NCBI GenBank assembly: GCA_009785345.1
Contig: WQWL01000004.1
Span: forward strand, 1-64,000
Source: Oscillospiraceae bacterium
GTDB taxonomy: Bacteria > Bacillota > Clostridia > Oscillospirales > Oscillospiraceae
Direction: 5' to 3'
DNA length: 64,000 bases
In this document: in pieces, positions 17,847-27,283 of the stretch
How positions within the stretch are numbered: position 1 is the stretch's first letter
How the letters are laid out: each line of letters begins with the position of its first letter
Made by a program: the position numbers and the translations under genes
The notes under the pieces: generated by a model
The model's input: only the letters and a program-made list of their open reading frames with translations
Database searches by the model: none
What the model was told of the DNA's origin: nothing

Positions 17847-20282
17847 ATGGCAGAGTTACTAAGCTTTATACCTACAAATGACATCTGTGATTTTGGTCGA
17901 ATAAATATTTTTCAAGAACGCATGAGCGCACGGATTCCCACAATATGTCCGGAACGTGCTGAACTTGTCACTGCTTCTTTCAGGCACAACGTGAGTGACC
18001 CTATTGTCGTCCGTCGTGCTAAAGCATTTGCTGAAACTCTCGATAAAATGACTGTATATATCGAGCCAAACTCACTTATAATCGGCAATCAAGCAAGTGC
18101 CAATTTCGCAGCACCTATCTTTCCCGAATATTCCTTTGACTGGGTTATTAGCGAGCTTGACGAGTTTGAGCATCGCAGTGGCGATTATTTTAAAATAACT
18201 GAAGATACAAAGAGTCGTTTGCGTCAACTCGAAAGCTATTGGGTTGGTAAAACCCATAAAGATGAAGTATTCAAAAATCTTTCTTATGACATTAAATCTG
18301 CGGTGTCTTTGAGCGTTTTGCATTTTGGCGGTATTTCCATGTCTGGCGACGGGCATATAATACCTAACCACGAATTTGTGCTGCAGGTCGGCTTTGGCAA
18401 TATTGCGAATATAGCGAGAGAAAAATTGCAGCAAGACGATTTAACACAAGAGCAGCGAGATTTTTATAATGCTACTGTTATCGCCATGGAGGGTGCGTTA
18501 CGCTACTGCAAACGCTTAGGTCTGTGTGCTGCCGAAGATGCTGCACACGAAAACGATGCCCGCAGAAAGACAGAACTTCTCGAATTATCTGCTATATTCA
18601 AAAACATATTAGAAGGTAAGTGCAAAAGCTTCAGAGAGGCTGTCCAATCTGTATATCTTATTCATTTACTCATGATGATTGAAAGTAACGGGCATTCATT
18701 CTCATTTGGGCGGTTCGATCAATTTGTTCTTCCTTATTATGAAAAAGATTTACAGGAAGGCATAATCACAAAGGAGTCTGCACTAGAATTAATTGCACAC
18801 TTCTTCATAATGTTAAATTCACTAAACAAAGTAAGACCTTGGGGTCATACTCAATTTAGTGGTGGATATCCGCTTTACTCTGCACTGACCATAGGTGGAA
18901 TGTTGCCCGATGGTACAGATGGAACCAATGATCTTAGCTATCTATGTTTAGAAGCCATGAGTTTAAGTAAACTTCCTGAACCAAATCTGTGTGTTCGCTT
19001 TTGGGAACAAACTCCACACGACTTCATTTTAAATAGTGCTCGTTTAATTCGCAAAGGCTTTGGTATGCCATCTGTATTTTGCGATGAAGTCTGTGTCGAA
19101 TCACTGACAACTCTTGATATTGAGCTTGAAGAAGCGCGAAATTACGCCTCGATGGGTTGTGTCGAAATAGCCATTCCCGGTAAATGGGGGCACAGAGCTA
19201 CCGGAATGACATATATTAATTTCGCCAGAGTATTTGAACTTTGCCTTCATAACAGTCACGCTTTTCAACAAAAACAGGATATAAGTAATGTATTGGCAAA
19301 GCTCAACTCCCATGATAAGATCAACTCAGAATACAATGACTATGATGAATTGTGGCAAGCGTGGAAGTTGGCATTGAGCTATTTTCTTGAGCTTGCCGTA
19401 AAATGCGATTCAATCTGTGATCGTTCTCTTAAATATCACGACGCTGATGCCTTTGCATCGTCAATGATTGATTGTTCACTGGAGCGCGGCAAAACCTTAA
19501 AAAATGGTGGGGCAAAATATGACTTTGTCAGCCAGTCAAATATTGGAATGAGCGTCGTTGGAGACAGTCTTGCCGCCGTTAAAAAGCTTGTGTTTGAAGA
19601 TGAGGTTTTAAATCTTTCTGAACTATTGGAAGCACTTAAATCAAATTTTGACAAGCATGATGGAGCACGTATACGTAGATTATGTCTCAATGCTCCAAAA
19701 TTTGGTAATGATGATGATTTTGTTGATAACATTGTCGCTGATGTGTTTGAATCTTATCTTGAACTGTTGCCGAAATATAAAAATGACCGATACGGACAAG
19801 GTCCTATCGGTTGCGGTTACACCATGTCTACTTCGAATATAACAAGCTATGTGCCAAACGGGTTTGTAGTAGGTGCCACTCCGGATGGCAGACTTGCAGG
19901 CAAGCCGCTCAATGAAGGTGCATCACCTTGTTTAGGTGCAGATCGTGAAGGACCGACTGCTGTAATTAATTCAGTTTCTAAACTTCCCAACAGTAAAATT
20001 GCAGGCGGACAGTTATTAAACATGCGTTTCTCGCCGATCGCTCTCGAAGGAGATGATAATCTCGTAAGGTTTGCCAACTTCATAGAGGCAGGCAGACACA
20101 AGCAGATATTCCACAATCAATTCAATATTATCGACTCAGATACACTAAGGCGTGCTAAAGAAAATCCGCACGATTATAGAGACCTCATGGTGCGTGTCGC
20201 AGGTTATTGCGCACTATTTTCCACACTTATGCCGGAGGCGCAAGATGCAATTATAGCGAGAACGGAGCATGATTTTAGTTAA
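17847..20282 (+). CDS. Glycyl radical enzyme, dehydratase type (paralogue 2)
   Basis: 811 residues, paralogous to the enzyme encoded at 12783-15197 on the other strand. Catalytic Cys438 lies in MGCVEIAIPGKWGHRATG, again the dehydratase-like C-x-E pattern. Radical Gly786 lies in VRVAGYCALFS. The block LIIGNQASANFAAPIFPEY matches the paralogue almost word for word, yet active-site neighbours differ (for example LSLSVLHFGGISMSGDGHI against FYDLGIIKAEGNITSGDAHI). This suggests a related but not identical substrate. The start is clear, with GGAGGAATCAAT before ATG. It is followed by the activase gene. Confidence 0.9.
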   Translation: MAELLSFIPTNDICDFGRINIFQERMSARIPTICPERAELVTASFRHNVSDPIVVRRAKAFAETLDKMTVYIEPNSLIIGNQASANFAAPIFPEYSFDWVISELDEFEHRSGDYFKITEDTKSRLRQLESYWVGKTHKDEVFKNLSYDIKSAVSLSVLHFGGISMSGDGHIIPNHEFVLQVGFGNIANIAREKLQQDDLTQEQRDFYNATVIAMEGALRYCKRLGLCAAEDAAHENDARRKTELLELSAIFKNILEGKCKSFREAVQSVYLIHLLMMIESNGHSFSFGRFDQFVLPYYEKDLQEGIITKESALELIAHFFIMLNSLNKVRPWGHTQFSGGYPLYSALTIGGMLPDGTDGTNDLSYLCLEAMSLSKLPEPNLCVRFWEQTPHDFILNSARLIRKGFGMPSVFCDEVCVESLTTLDIELEEARNYASMGCVEIAIPGKWGHRATGMTYINFARVFELCLHNSHAFQQKQDISNVLAKLNSHDKINSEYNDYDELWQAWKLALSYFLELAVKCDSICDRSLKYHDADAFASSMIDCSLERGKTLKNGGAKYDFVSQSNIGMSVVGDSLAAVKKLVFEDEVLNLSELLEALKSNFDKHDGARIRRLCLNAPKFGNDDDFVDNIVADVFESYLELLPKYKNDRYGQGPIGCGYTMSTSNITSYVPNGFVVGATPDGRLAGKPLNEGASPCLGADREGPTAVINSVSKLPNSKIAGGQLLNMRFSPIALEGDDNLVRFANFIEAGRHKQIFHNQFNIIDSDTLRRAKENPHDYRDLMVRVAGYCALFSTLMPEAQDAIIARTEHDFS

Positions 20283-20483
20283 TTCAAATCCATTTCTCGA
20301 TTAATACTAATCATCATTTAAAAGCAAACTTGCTCTTAACTTAGTATAATTTGTCAATTGCCTTATGTTGTATGCCTTAATTTTTGTAGTAGTTGGTCTT
20401 TATTTTTTCTTGTTTTTTTGGTACAATACTGGCTCAGTAGAAGATAGAATATGTCACTTTCTGTTTAAAGATTATAAGAAGGC

Positions 20484-21392
20484 ATGATCATTATTATGAA
20501 TGGCTTTATCTCAAAAATCCAACGTTACTCCACAAAAGACGGTCCCGGTGTCAGGACTACAGTATTTGCTGTCGGATGCAATTTGAGTTGCCTTTGGTGT
20601 GCAAATCCGGAACTCATTGATGATGGCGTAAAGTTTCTATACCATCCTCGTAAATGTGTTAAATGTGGCGCATGCGTCGAAAAATCCGGCGGCACAATCA
20701 GATTAACTGACGTGGGATGTGTCATTGATCGTCAAAACACAAATCTTGATGAATGTTCAGCTGTCTGTTATTATGATGCATACGAACGTGTTGGTGAAAC
20801 TATCGCAGTAAAGGAACTTGTGAATACACTCTTACGCGATAAAGTGTTTTATGATCAATCCGGTGGGGGAGTAACTTTCTCCGGCGGAGACGCAGGCTTG
20901 CAATCAGATTTTTTCCGTGAAGTTGCATTACAGCTAAAAAGTAATGATGTGCATGTTGCACTCGATACCGCGGGCTTTTTCTCTTGGGAAAAGCTTTCAC
21001 CGCTTGTTGAAGCCGTTGACCTCGTTCTTTATGATATTAAAATACTCGACAATGTGCAACATATGCATTACACCGGTGTTGATAACCAGTTGATACTTGA
21101 AAATGCAATTAAAATTGCGGATATGGGCAAGGATATGATTGTTCGAATGATTCTTATTCCCGGTGTCAATGATAGCGAAGATGAGATCGTCGGACGATTG
21201 AATTTTATAAAAAATCTCGGTTCAAACGTTAAACTTGATTTGTTGAGACATCATAAGCTTGGAGCAGGCAAATATGCTGCGTTAGGTTTAGATGACCCAA
21301 TGGAGAAAACACCAGAGTGTTCCAATGATATAGCCGAATACGTAGCAAGTCTGGCTAAAGACATGGATATTGCCGTAACCATTGGTGGTTAG
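20484..21392 (+). CDS. Glycyl radical enzyme activating enzyme (radical SAM)
   Basis: Installs the glycyl radical using S-adenosylmethionine and a [4Fe-4S] cluster. The CX3CX2C motif is Cys32, Cys36, Cys39 (GCNLSCLWC), preceded by STKDGPGVRTTVF, the activase hallmark. Next comes a ferredoxin-like insert (residues ~55-90) with CVKCGAC, a lone Cys and CSAVC. Ser stands where the fourth Cys of the first cluster is expected, so one of the two accessory clusters is probably lost. Glycine motif GGGVTFSGGDAG follows. The second in-frame ATG at 20496 is also possible, as AAGG is very near the first. The only activase in the window, so it may serve both glycyl radical enzymes. Confidence 0.92.
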   Translation: MIIIMNGFISKIQRYSTKDGPGVRTTVFAVGCNLSCLWCANPELIDDGVKFLYHPRKCVKCGACVEKSGGTIRLTDVGCVIDRQNTNLDECSAVCYYDAYERVGETIAVKELVNTLLRDKVFYDQSGGGVTFSGGDAGLQSDFFREVALQLKSNDVHVALDTAGFFSWEKLSPLVEAVDLVLYDIKILDNVQHMHYTGVDNQLILENAIKIADMGKDMIVRMILIPGVNDSEDEIVGRLNFIKNLGSNVKLDLLRHHKLGAGKYAALGLDDPMEKTPECSNDIAEYVASLAKDMDIAVTIGG

Positions 21393-21414
21393 TATGAACA
21401 AGTTCATACTAACC
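21387..21414. promoter_or_regulatory. Perfect 13-bp inverted repeat over the activase stop codon
   Basis: GGTTAGTATGAAC, a two-base spacer, then GTTCATACTAACC. The left arm contains the TAG stop of the activase. No T-run follows, so it is a poor terminator. It could be an operator for the downstream deacetylase gene or an mRNA 3' stem. Confidence 0.55.
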
Positions 21415-21449
21415 AGAGAATGCTGCAATAAACTGAAAGGATTTTACTG

Positions 21450-23015
21450 ATGATAAGAAAATTTGTACAGCTTATTGGGATTTTACTGCTAGGGTTGATA
21501 CTTTTTGTCAGCAATACAGTTACATTCCCTCACGCAATGCAAGTGCCGGAACCAACAAACGAAGAGCCAGATATAACACCGGAACCGATTGTGTTGTTGG
21601 ATGAACCAAATCATGCAATCATTGAGTATGGTAGACCTGAAATCATAAAAAATAATGAAGGTCCATTGTACACATATATTCGTTTTCCTCAAGGCGGACA
21701 CATAACAGATACAGTTATATTCGAATGGGCGCACTCCATGTATAGCCAAATTTCTTTAGAATTTCAACAACTACATGATGCCGACCCCACTACATCACCT
21801 GACGAAGAAATTGGAGAAATTAATATTCAATTCGACACTTTTCTTGTCGACAACAGATATGTGGGTGTTTTCCAAAGTGGAGAGTATTCACATTATCTTG
21901 CAATGCCCCCGGAAGAGATCATCGAAACATTTAATATTGACTTAGAAAGCCGCACATTTCTAAGTGCTTCTGACATATTGGATTTTTCACAATCTGAAGC
22001 TATCCTAGAATTGTTTTATGATAGAATCCTTGTTGAACATCCTGATACTGAATATAATTTAGCTTTCATCGATGATAGTTGGCTTTCTTTCGTAGTTATT
22101 GCTCAATACGGAATCGTAGTGATACTAGAACAAGGAGAGTTTCTCCCTGACACATTCCCAACACTAACAGTTACCCTTCCATATGAGGAGCTGGGGTCGG
22201 CATTACTAATTAGAACTCAACCTCCACTTGACACTCCACCGGCTCCTGATTTTGCAGTTTCTTCGGCAATCGATGATCCACCATTTGACTATAACGACTA
22301 CAATGACTATAATCACTACACCGATATGGGTGACACTGATGATTATCCTGATGAGTATAATGACGATGTTACACCTTCGGTTATTCCGCAATTCGGAGAT
22401 ATTGACCCTTCACTGCCAATGATTGCAATCACATTCGATGATGGTCCCGGTGTATATACTGAAGAATTACTTGATTTGTTTGAGCTTTACGGCATTCGTG
22501 TTACCTTTTTTACTGTAGGTAACCTTATAAATGCAAATTCTGACACTATAGTGCGTGCATCAAATTTGGGTCATGAAATTGCTGGCAAATCATGGGATCA
22601 CAGAAATATGGCAAAATTATCTGCAGAAAATGTTGCAGAGCAAATTTTAGATACTAGCAGTACAATCGAAGCCATTATTGGAACATCAGTACCATTTTTC
22701 AGACCTCCATATGCTGCTGTAAGTCCGACTATGAGAGATGTCGCTGCGGAATTGGGGTATTCAATCGTTACTTGGACTATTGATTCTAGAGATTGGTATA
22801 CTAAAGATGCAAATGAAATACACCGTGCCGTCTTAGAGCCTATTGTGTCCGGTGCAATCGTGTTGAATCATGAAATTCATATTTCAACACTTGAAGCATA
22901 TCGACGGTTGATACCAGAGCTTCTTGAATTAGGATTTCAGTTCGTTACAGTATCTGAGCTGTTTTACCACACAGATACTGTGTTACAGCCCGGAGAAGTG
23001 TATTATGGCAGATAA
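21450..23015 (+). CDS. Exported polysaccharide deacetylase-like protein with DUF3298-type N-terminal domain
   Basis: Secreted or membrane-anchored cell-wall protein. Residues 1-30 are a signal or anchor segment. Residues ~40-250 resemble the DUF4163/DUF3298 module found in PdaC-like proteins. A low-complexity linker rich in Asp, Asn and Tyr (FDYNDYNDYNHYTDMGD) follows, then a NodB domain from ~residue 320. NodB motifs: ITFDDGP is intact and RPPYA is present. Motif 2, normally H-(S/T)-x-x-H, reads KSWDH, so the first metal-binding His is Lys. Activity may therefore be altered or lost. Good start with AAAGGA eight bases upstream. A strong terminator ends the gene. Confidence 0.85.
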   Translation: MIRKFVQLIGILLLGLILFVSNTVTFPHAMQVPEPTNEEPDITPEPIVLLDEPNHAIIEYGRPEIIKNNEGPLYTYIRFPQGGHITDTVIFEWAHSMYSQISLEFQQLHDADPTTSPDEEIGEINIQFDTFLVDNRYVGVFQSGEYSHYLAMPPEEIIETFNIDLESRTFLSASDILDFSQSEAILELFYDRILVEHPDTEYNLAFIDDSWLSFVVIAQYGIVVILEQGEFLPDTFPTLTVTLPYEELGSALLIRTQPPLDTPPAPDFAVSSAIDDPPFDYNDYNDYNHYTDMGDTDDYPDEYNDDVTPSVIPQFGDIDPSLPMIAITFDDGPGVYTEELLDLFELYGIRVTFFTVGNLINANSDTIVRASNLGHEIAGKSWDHRNMAKLSAENVAEQILDTSSTIEAIIGTSVPFFRPPYAAVSPTMRDVAAELGYSIVTWTIDSRDWYTKDANEIHRAVLEPIVSGAIVLNHEIHISTLEAYRRLIPELLELGFQFVTVSELFYHTDTVLQPGEVYYGR

Positions 23016-23029
23016 TAATAAATAAAAAC

Positions 23030-23066
23030 GGGGCTATTGCATCATTTTGCAATAGCCCCTTTTTTT
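23030..23066. terminator. Terminator between deacetylase-like and vanW genes
   Basis: An 11-bp perfect stem (GGGGCTATTGC/GCAATAGCCCC), 8-base loop and seven T. It serves the plus-strand gene and, with A-run upstream, possibly the convergent minus-strand gene. Confidence 0.9.
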
Positions 23067-23079
23067 GCTTATTTCCTTG

Positions 23080-24474
23080 TTATGAGTTCCAATCGGCTGC
23101 TCTTGGGAAGTCGTCTACTATTGTACCCCAAATTTCAGCTATGACTGTACGGTACTCCATCCAAATATCTATACGTAGTGGATATTCAGTGTTATTTACA
23201 AATCTAAAATCAATATGTCCCCAAGCCACCGTCGCATCCCACCCGACCGGCAGATAGTTAATTGGACGACCATGGGGACGTCGTTCTGTTACACGAAGAT
23301 CAGAGGGTCTGATTGCTGCAAATATTGTTGATGATGTTTGACATATTCCACCACCGGTTCCCGGAACAAATTGACCATTCATCAGTACTGTGGCTGTTTG
23401 GAATCCACGATCTCTCGTACGAGGTCCTACTGTCTCATTAAACGAAAACTCTTCGCCGGGCAGCAATATCATGCCATGTATGGCTTCGTTTGCAATAGTA
23501 ATGTTCGTAAGTCTACCCGTTCCTCCTGCTGCATGAGTTGTACGTCGACCAATTAGGTCACGGAAGAGCAAGCTTTGCATATACTCTTGTGTATATTCGG
23601 GGTATGTAAAATCAAAATATAAAGTTGCAGTTTCTCCGGGTTCAAGGGCAGCAACAATAACCGCTGCTGCAACCGGATCAAAGTCAACACCAACTACAGA
23701 CTCTGTCGCAGAAAGTGCATATAGGTCAAGTTCAGATGACTGAGGCTCTACAAGTATCTCATTTCTTAATGCCATGAGTTCACAACCAAAGTTGATATTA
23801 CCTGACAATGCATATCTTATTTCCACGGTCGCACCACTATCGAGTGACTCAAACAATCCTGAATATGCACGTTCAAACAAATATAGTGAGTCAGCATTAA
23901 CATGACCTGCACCTTTTGTAAAAACAATTCTATCATCATGAATTTCCGGCACAGAAGCATCCAAACTCATATTATATGCATCTGTAATCTCTGTAACAAT
24001 CGACTTCAATACATCTGCATCTATGCTAATGTCTATGCTAAAGGCTGTCTCTGCTGCATTATATCTTTCCATATATGACAATAAATCCTGAACAACTCCA
24101 CTCCCGCGACCTATCGAGTATGCTGCCGCAACCATTTCTTGAGCATTATGCGCCATCATTACGTCATATCCTGTGATAACTGCTTCTGAGCCATCGGGAA
24201 ACATCAAAGTTATATTTGTGTTATTAATCTGTTCATCGTATGCAGGGAGATTAAGAGCTTGGGTCGCTCCGGCTCTTGTAAGACCTGATACATCAACTCC
24301 TGCAATCGTAATGTTCGGGTAAATGTGTGAATTATTTTGTATATGAGTACCATATGCAAATAAGGACGCTATCAGTATAGCCACAGGTAATATTATTGCT
24401 AATATTATTTTCACAGCAGTTGGAATCCGTTGTTTTTTTACAGGAAATTCTATCCTCTCAGTTATTGCTGACAT
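23080..24474 (-). CDS. VanW family protein with N-terminal membrane anchor
   Basis: A 464-residue exported protein of the VanW/YoaR type. A single hydrophobic anchor lies near residues 20-45. It is followed by the YoaR-like region (ITIAGVDVSGLTRAGATQAL) and the C-terminal VanW domain (PGTGGGICQTSSTIFAA, then YLPVGWDATVAWGHIDFRF). VanW proteins are linked to glycopeptide-resistance loci and cell-wall binding, but their biochemical role is unsettled. Start at ATG with AGGA eight bases upstream; a TTG five codons earlier overlaps that site. It follows purC on the same strand after ~100 bases and may be read with the purine operon. Confidence 0.88.
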   Translation of the reverse strand: MSAITERIEFPVKKQRIPTAVKIILAIILPVAILIASLFAYGTHIQNNSHIYPNITIAGVDVSGLTRAGATQALNLPAYDEQINNTNITLMFPDGSEAVITGYDVMMAHNAQEMVAAAYSIGRGSGVVQDLLSYMERYNAAETAFSIDISIDADVLKSIVTEITDAYNMSLDASVPEIHDDRIVFTKGAGHVNADSLYLFERAYSGLFESLDSGATVEIRYALSGNINFGCELMALRNEILVEPQSSELDLYALSATESVVGVDFDPVAAAVIVAALEPGETATLYFDFTYPEYTQEYMQSLLFRDLIGRRTTHAAGGTGRLTNITIANEAIHGMILLPGEEFSFNETVGPRTRDRGFQTATVLMNGQFVPGTGGGICQTSSTIFAAIRPSDLRVTERRPHGRPINYLPVGWDATVAWGHIDFRFVNNTEYPLRIDIWMEYRTVIAEIWGTIVDDFPRAADWNS

Positions 24475-24577
24475 TTTATAATTCCTCAAATTTCGTAAAA
24501 TCTACTATTTTATACTAATCTCCATTTAAAAGTATATTATCACTATTTCACGACATTTTCAATTGTTTATTATTCAA

Positions 24578-25249
24578 TCATACCAATCGCTTTGACAATT
24601 CCAATGGAGAAACATCTTTATCACCATCACGCACACGCATATTCCCACCGGAGATTTCATCAATTAGCATGGTATTTCCATCAACGTCTTTTCCGAACTC
24701 CAACTTAATATCACAAAGCTCCAATCCTCTTTCTGCTAACTCTGCTCTAATTACATCACATATTTGTTGCGTTGCAAATTTAATCTCATCATATTGATAG
24801 TCATTCAAAATACCCAGTGCAATTAGTGCGTCATTATTAATTAAAGGATCTCCCCGCTCATCATCTTTCAATGTAAATTCAATGACAGCATCCAGTGGTG
24901 CGCCATTTTCAATATATCCACCATATCTGCGAATGAAGCTTCCGAGGGCTTTGTATCTACAAATAACCTCAAGACCTTTACCAAATGGAGTTGCTGCTTT
25001 AACCGTCATGCTATTATCTTCGGCAGAAATAAAGTGTGTAGCATACCCTTTTTCTTCCAAAAGTTCGAAAAAATAAGTACTCATCGCAAGACCCGCTTTG
25101 CCGGCACCATCAACTGTAACTCCAACTGTATTAGCACCCGGATCAAATTTGCCATCAGCCCCTGTCATGTCATCCTTGAATATTAGCTTTATGTTTCCAT
25201 CATCAAGCTGATATACATCTTTAGTTTTACCTTCAAAAAATTTTTTCAT
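24578..25249 (-). CDS. purC: Phosphoribosylaminoimidazole-succinocarboxamide synthase
   Basis: Purine synthesis: CAIR + Asp + ATP to SAICAR. Compact 223-aa SAICAR synthetase. N-terminal GKTKDVYQLDDG is the ATP-binding hallmark, followed by FKDDMTGADG. Later blocks VICRYKALGSFIRRYG and ELCDIKLEFGKDVDGN with LIDEISGGNMR close the active site. The last gene of the purL-E-K-F-M-N-D-C run on the minus strand. Confidence 0.95.
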   Translation of the reverse strand: MKKFFEGKTKDVYQLDDGNIKLIFKDDMTGADGKFDPGANTVGVTVDGAGKAGLAMSTYFFELLEEKGYATHFISAEDNSMTVKAATPFGKGLEVICRYKALGSFIRRYGGYIENGAPLDAVIEFTLKDDERGDPLINNDALIALGILNDYQYDEIKFATQQICDVIRAELAERGLELCDIKLEFGKDVDGNTMLIDEISGGNMRVRDGDKDVSPLELSKRLV

Positions 25250-25309
25250 AATCTCGTCATCCTTTTTTGCAACATCTTTAAGGTTGGGTGATGCATTACT
25301 ACTTCAGCC

Positions 25310-26554
25310 TCAAACCACCACACCTATATCTTTCCTATAAGTACTTCCCTGAAAAACAATATTCGCAACATCCTGATATACGGTTTTTCTCGCATCATCA
25401 AAACTTTCACCTAATGCAGTCACCGCCAGAACACGTCCACCTGCTGTAACTACCTTGTTGCACGAATCGCTATTTACTTTTGATGTTCCGGCATGAAATG
25501 CAATACTTTTGGTCTCCGGTATCGTAATATCAAATCCAACATCATATTTATCCGGATAACCTTTTGACGTCATTATCACTGTCACAGCTTTATCACTACT
25601 CCAATACAGATTGCACTCAGCTAATTGCTTATCTATGGTCTTGCTCATTACTTTAATTAAATCAGTTTTTAATCTCGGCAGCAACGCTTCTGTTTCCGGG
25701 TCACCGAAGCGTACATTGTATTCCAATACTTTTGGGCCATCTGGTGTTAATATCAAACCTATATAAATTACACCTCGATAATCAATTCCCTCGCTTTTTA
25801 TGCCATGAAGTGTTTTTTGAGCAATTTCATCACCCAAACCGGGTGTATAGTATGGAGACGGAGAAATGCTCCCCATTCCACCGGTATTTACGCCCATATC
25901 ATTATCTAGTGCTCGTTTATAATCACTAGCAGTTTCCATAGGAATAATGGTTTCACCATCAGTAAAGCAAAGTAGCGATACTTCTTTACCAACCAGAAAT
26001 TCTTCAATGACAACAGAGCTACCTGCATCACCAAATATACCGGTGTCCAATATGTCTCTTAGTGTAGTTTCAGCTTGCTCTTTATTATCACAGATAATAA
26101 CGCCTTTACCGGCTGCTAAACCATCTGCTTTTAGAACTATGGGATAGCTACTTTCTTCAAGTACATTTAATCCATCTTCAATTGATGTTACCACATCATA
26201 TTTAGCTGTTGGGATATCATACTTGTTCATAAATTGCTTTGCATATGTCTTACTACCCTCTAATTTTGCACCCTCTGCACTTGGTCCAAAAACACGTAAG
26301 CCATTTTTATTAAACTCATCAGCAATCCCCATTGTAAGTGGAGCTTCCGGTCCAATCACTGTCATGTCAATTTCATTTTGCTTTGCGAAATCAATGAGTT
26401 TGTCAATTTCATTAATTTTAATATTTACATTTTCGCCAATTTCTTCTGTACCGCCATTACCGGGTGCAAAATACAATTCTACACTGAGATTTTGTTTAAG
26501 TTTCCAACCTATGGCATGCTCACGACCACCGCTGCCAACAACAAGTATTTTCAT
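25310..26554 (-). CDS. purD: Phosphoribosylamine-glycine ligase
   Basis: Purine synthesis: PRA + Gly + ATP to GAR. ATP-grasp enzyme, 414 aa. N-terminal MKILVVGSGGREHAIGWKL is diagnostic; VLKADGLAAGKGVIIC is the ATP-grasp lysine loop; MGVNTGGMGSISPSPYY and VLEYNVRFGDPETEALLPRL complete the site. An ATG four codons upstream (26566) sits immediately after AAGGA, too close for a normal start, so the conserved MKIL start is preferred. Confidence 0.95.
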   Translation of the reverse strand: MKILVVGSGGREHAIGWKLKQNLSVELYFAPGNGGTEEIGENVNIKINEIDKLIDFAKQNEIDMTVIGPEAPLTMGIADEFNKNGLRVFGPSAEGAKLEGSKTYAKQFMNKYDIPTAKYDVVTSIEDGLNVLEESSYPIVLKADGLAAGKGVIICDNKEQAETTLRDILDTGIFGDAGSSVVIEEFLVGKEVSLLCFTDGETIIPMETASDYKRALDNDMGVNTGGMGSISPSPYYTPGLGDEIAQKTLHGIKSEGIDYRGVIYIGLILTPDGPKVLEYNVRFGDPETEALLPRLKTDLIKVMSKTIDKQLAECNLYWSSDKAVTVIMTSKGYPDKYDVGFDITIPETKSIAFHAGTSKVNSDSCNKVVTAGGRVLAVTALGESFDDARKTVYQDVANIVFQGSTYRKDIGVVV

Positions 26555-26574
26555 AACACCGACCATTCCTTATA

Positions 26575-27273
26575 TTAATCTTTGCTACTGCATCGCTCGC
26601 CTAAACCCAAAATATATGAATTCACGATTTCTATATTGTCCTCATTTGTTTTGAGTAAGGGTTTTTTCATTAGCTCATCAATTTCGCCATTTGTAAAAGC
26701 ACCTACAACCGTGACCAATAAATCATGCTCTATCTCTATAATTTTTTTTTGCAAGCTTTCCGGCGTGTCTGTCGGTAATACCGCAACAACATATCTTGCG
26801 AGAACCGCTCCTGTATCAATTCCACCGTCAACAATATGCACGCTGGCACCGGAATACTTTTCTCCCGACTCAATCACAGCCTGATGAACTCTCATGCCAT
26901 AAAAACCTTTTCCACCAAACATAGGGAGTAATGCAGGATGAATATTAATTATTTTATTCTTATAAGTATCTACAATCTCTGAGGGCAGAATCGACAAATA
27001 TCCTGCAAGAACAATGCCATCAATGTTGTGAGATTTCAACGCATCTAGCAACATATCAGTTTCATTTTTGCCAATAACCATACCATTTATGTTATGTTTC
27101 TTGGCACGCTCTAAAGCATATACTCCATCACGGCTGGATATGACCAATGCGACACTCGCATTGGCCAGCCCTTTGGTTGTATCTGTTTTATTTTCTTCAA
27201 TTGCATCAATGATTGCTTGTAGATTAGAGCCCGAACCTGAAACAAAGACTGCAAGTGCAAATTTTTTGTCCAT
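26575..27273 (-). CDS. purN: Phosphoribosylglycinamide formyltransferase
   Basis: Purine synthesis: formylates GAR using 10-formyl-tetrahydrofolate. FALAVFVSGSGSNLQAII is the N-terminal phosphate loop. The catalytic Asn-His-Asp set lies in NIHPALLPMFGGKGFYGMRV and the later VDGGIDTGAVLA. About 232 aa, slightly longer than E. coli PurN. The start lies 10 bases after the purM stop with no strong ribosome-binding site, suggesting translational coupling; the longer open frame back to 27384 overlaps purM and is not conserved. Confidence 0.93.
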   Translation of the reverse strand: MDKKFALAVFVSGSGSNLQAIIDAIEENKTDTTKGLANASVALVISSRDGVYALERAKKHNINGMVIGKNETDMLLDALKSHNIDGIVLAGYLSILPSEIVDTYKNKIINIHPALLPMFGGKGFYGMRVHQAVIESGEKYSGASVHIVDGGIDTGAVLARYVVAVLPTDTPESLQKKIIEIEHDLLVTVVGAFTNGEIDELMKKPLLKTNEDNIEIVNSYILGLGERCSSKD

Positions 27274-27283
27274 ATGTACCGGA

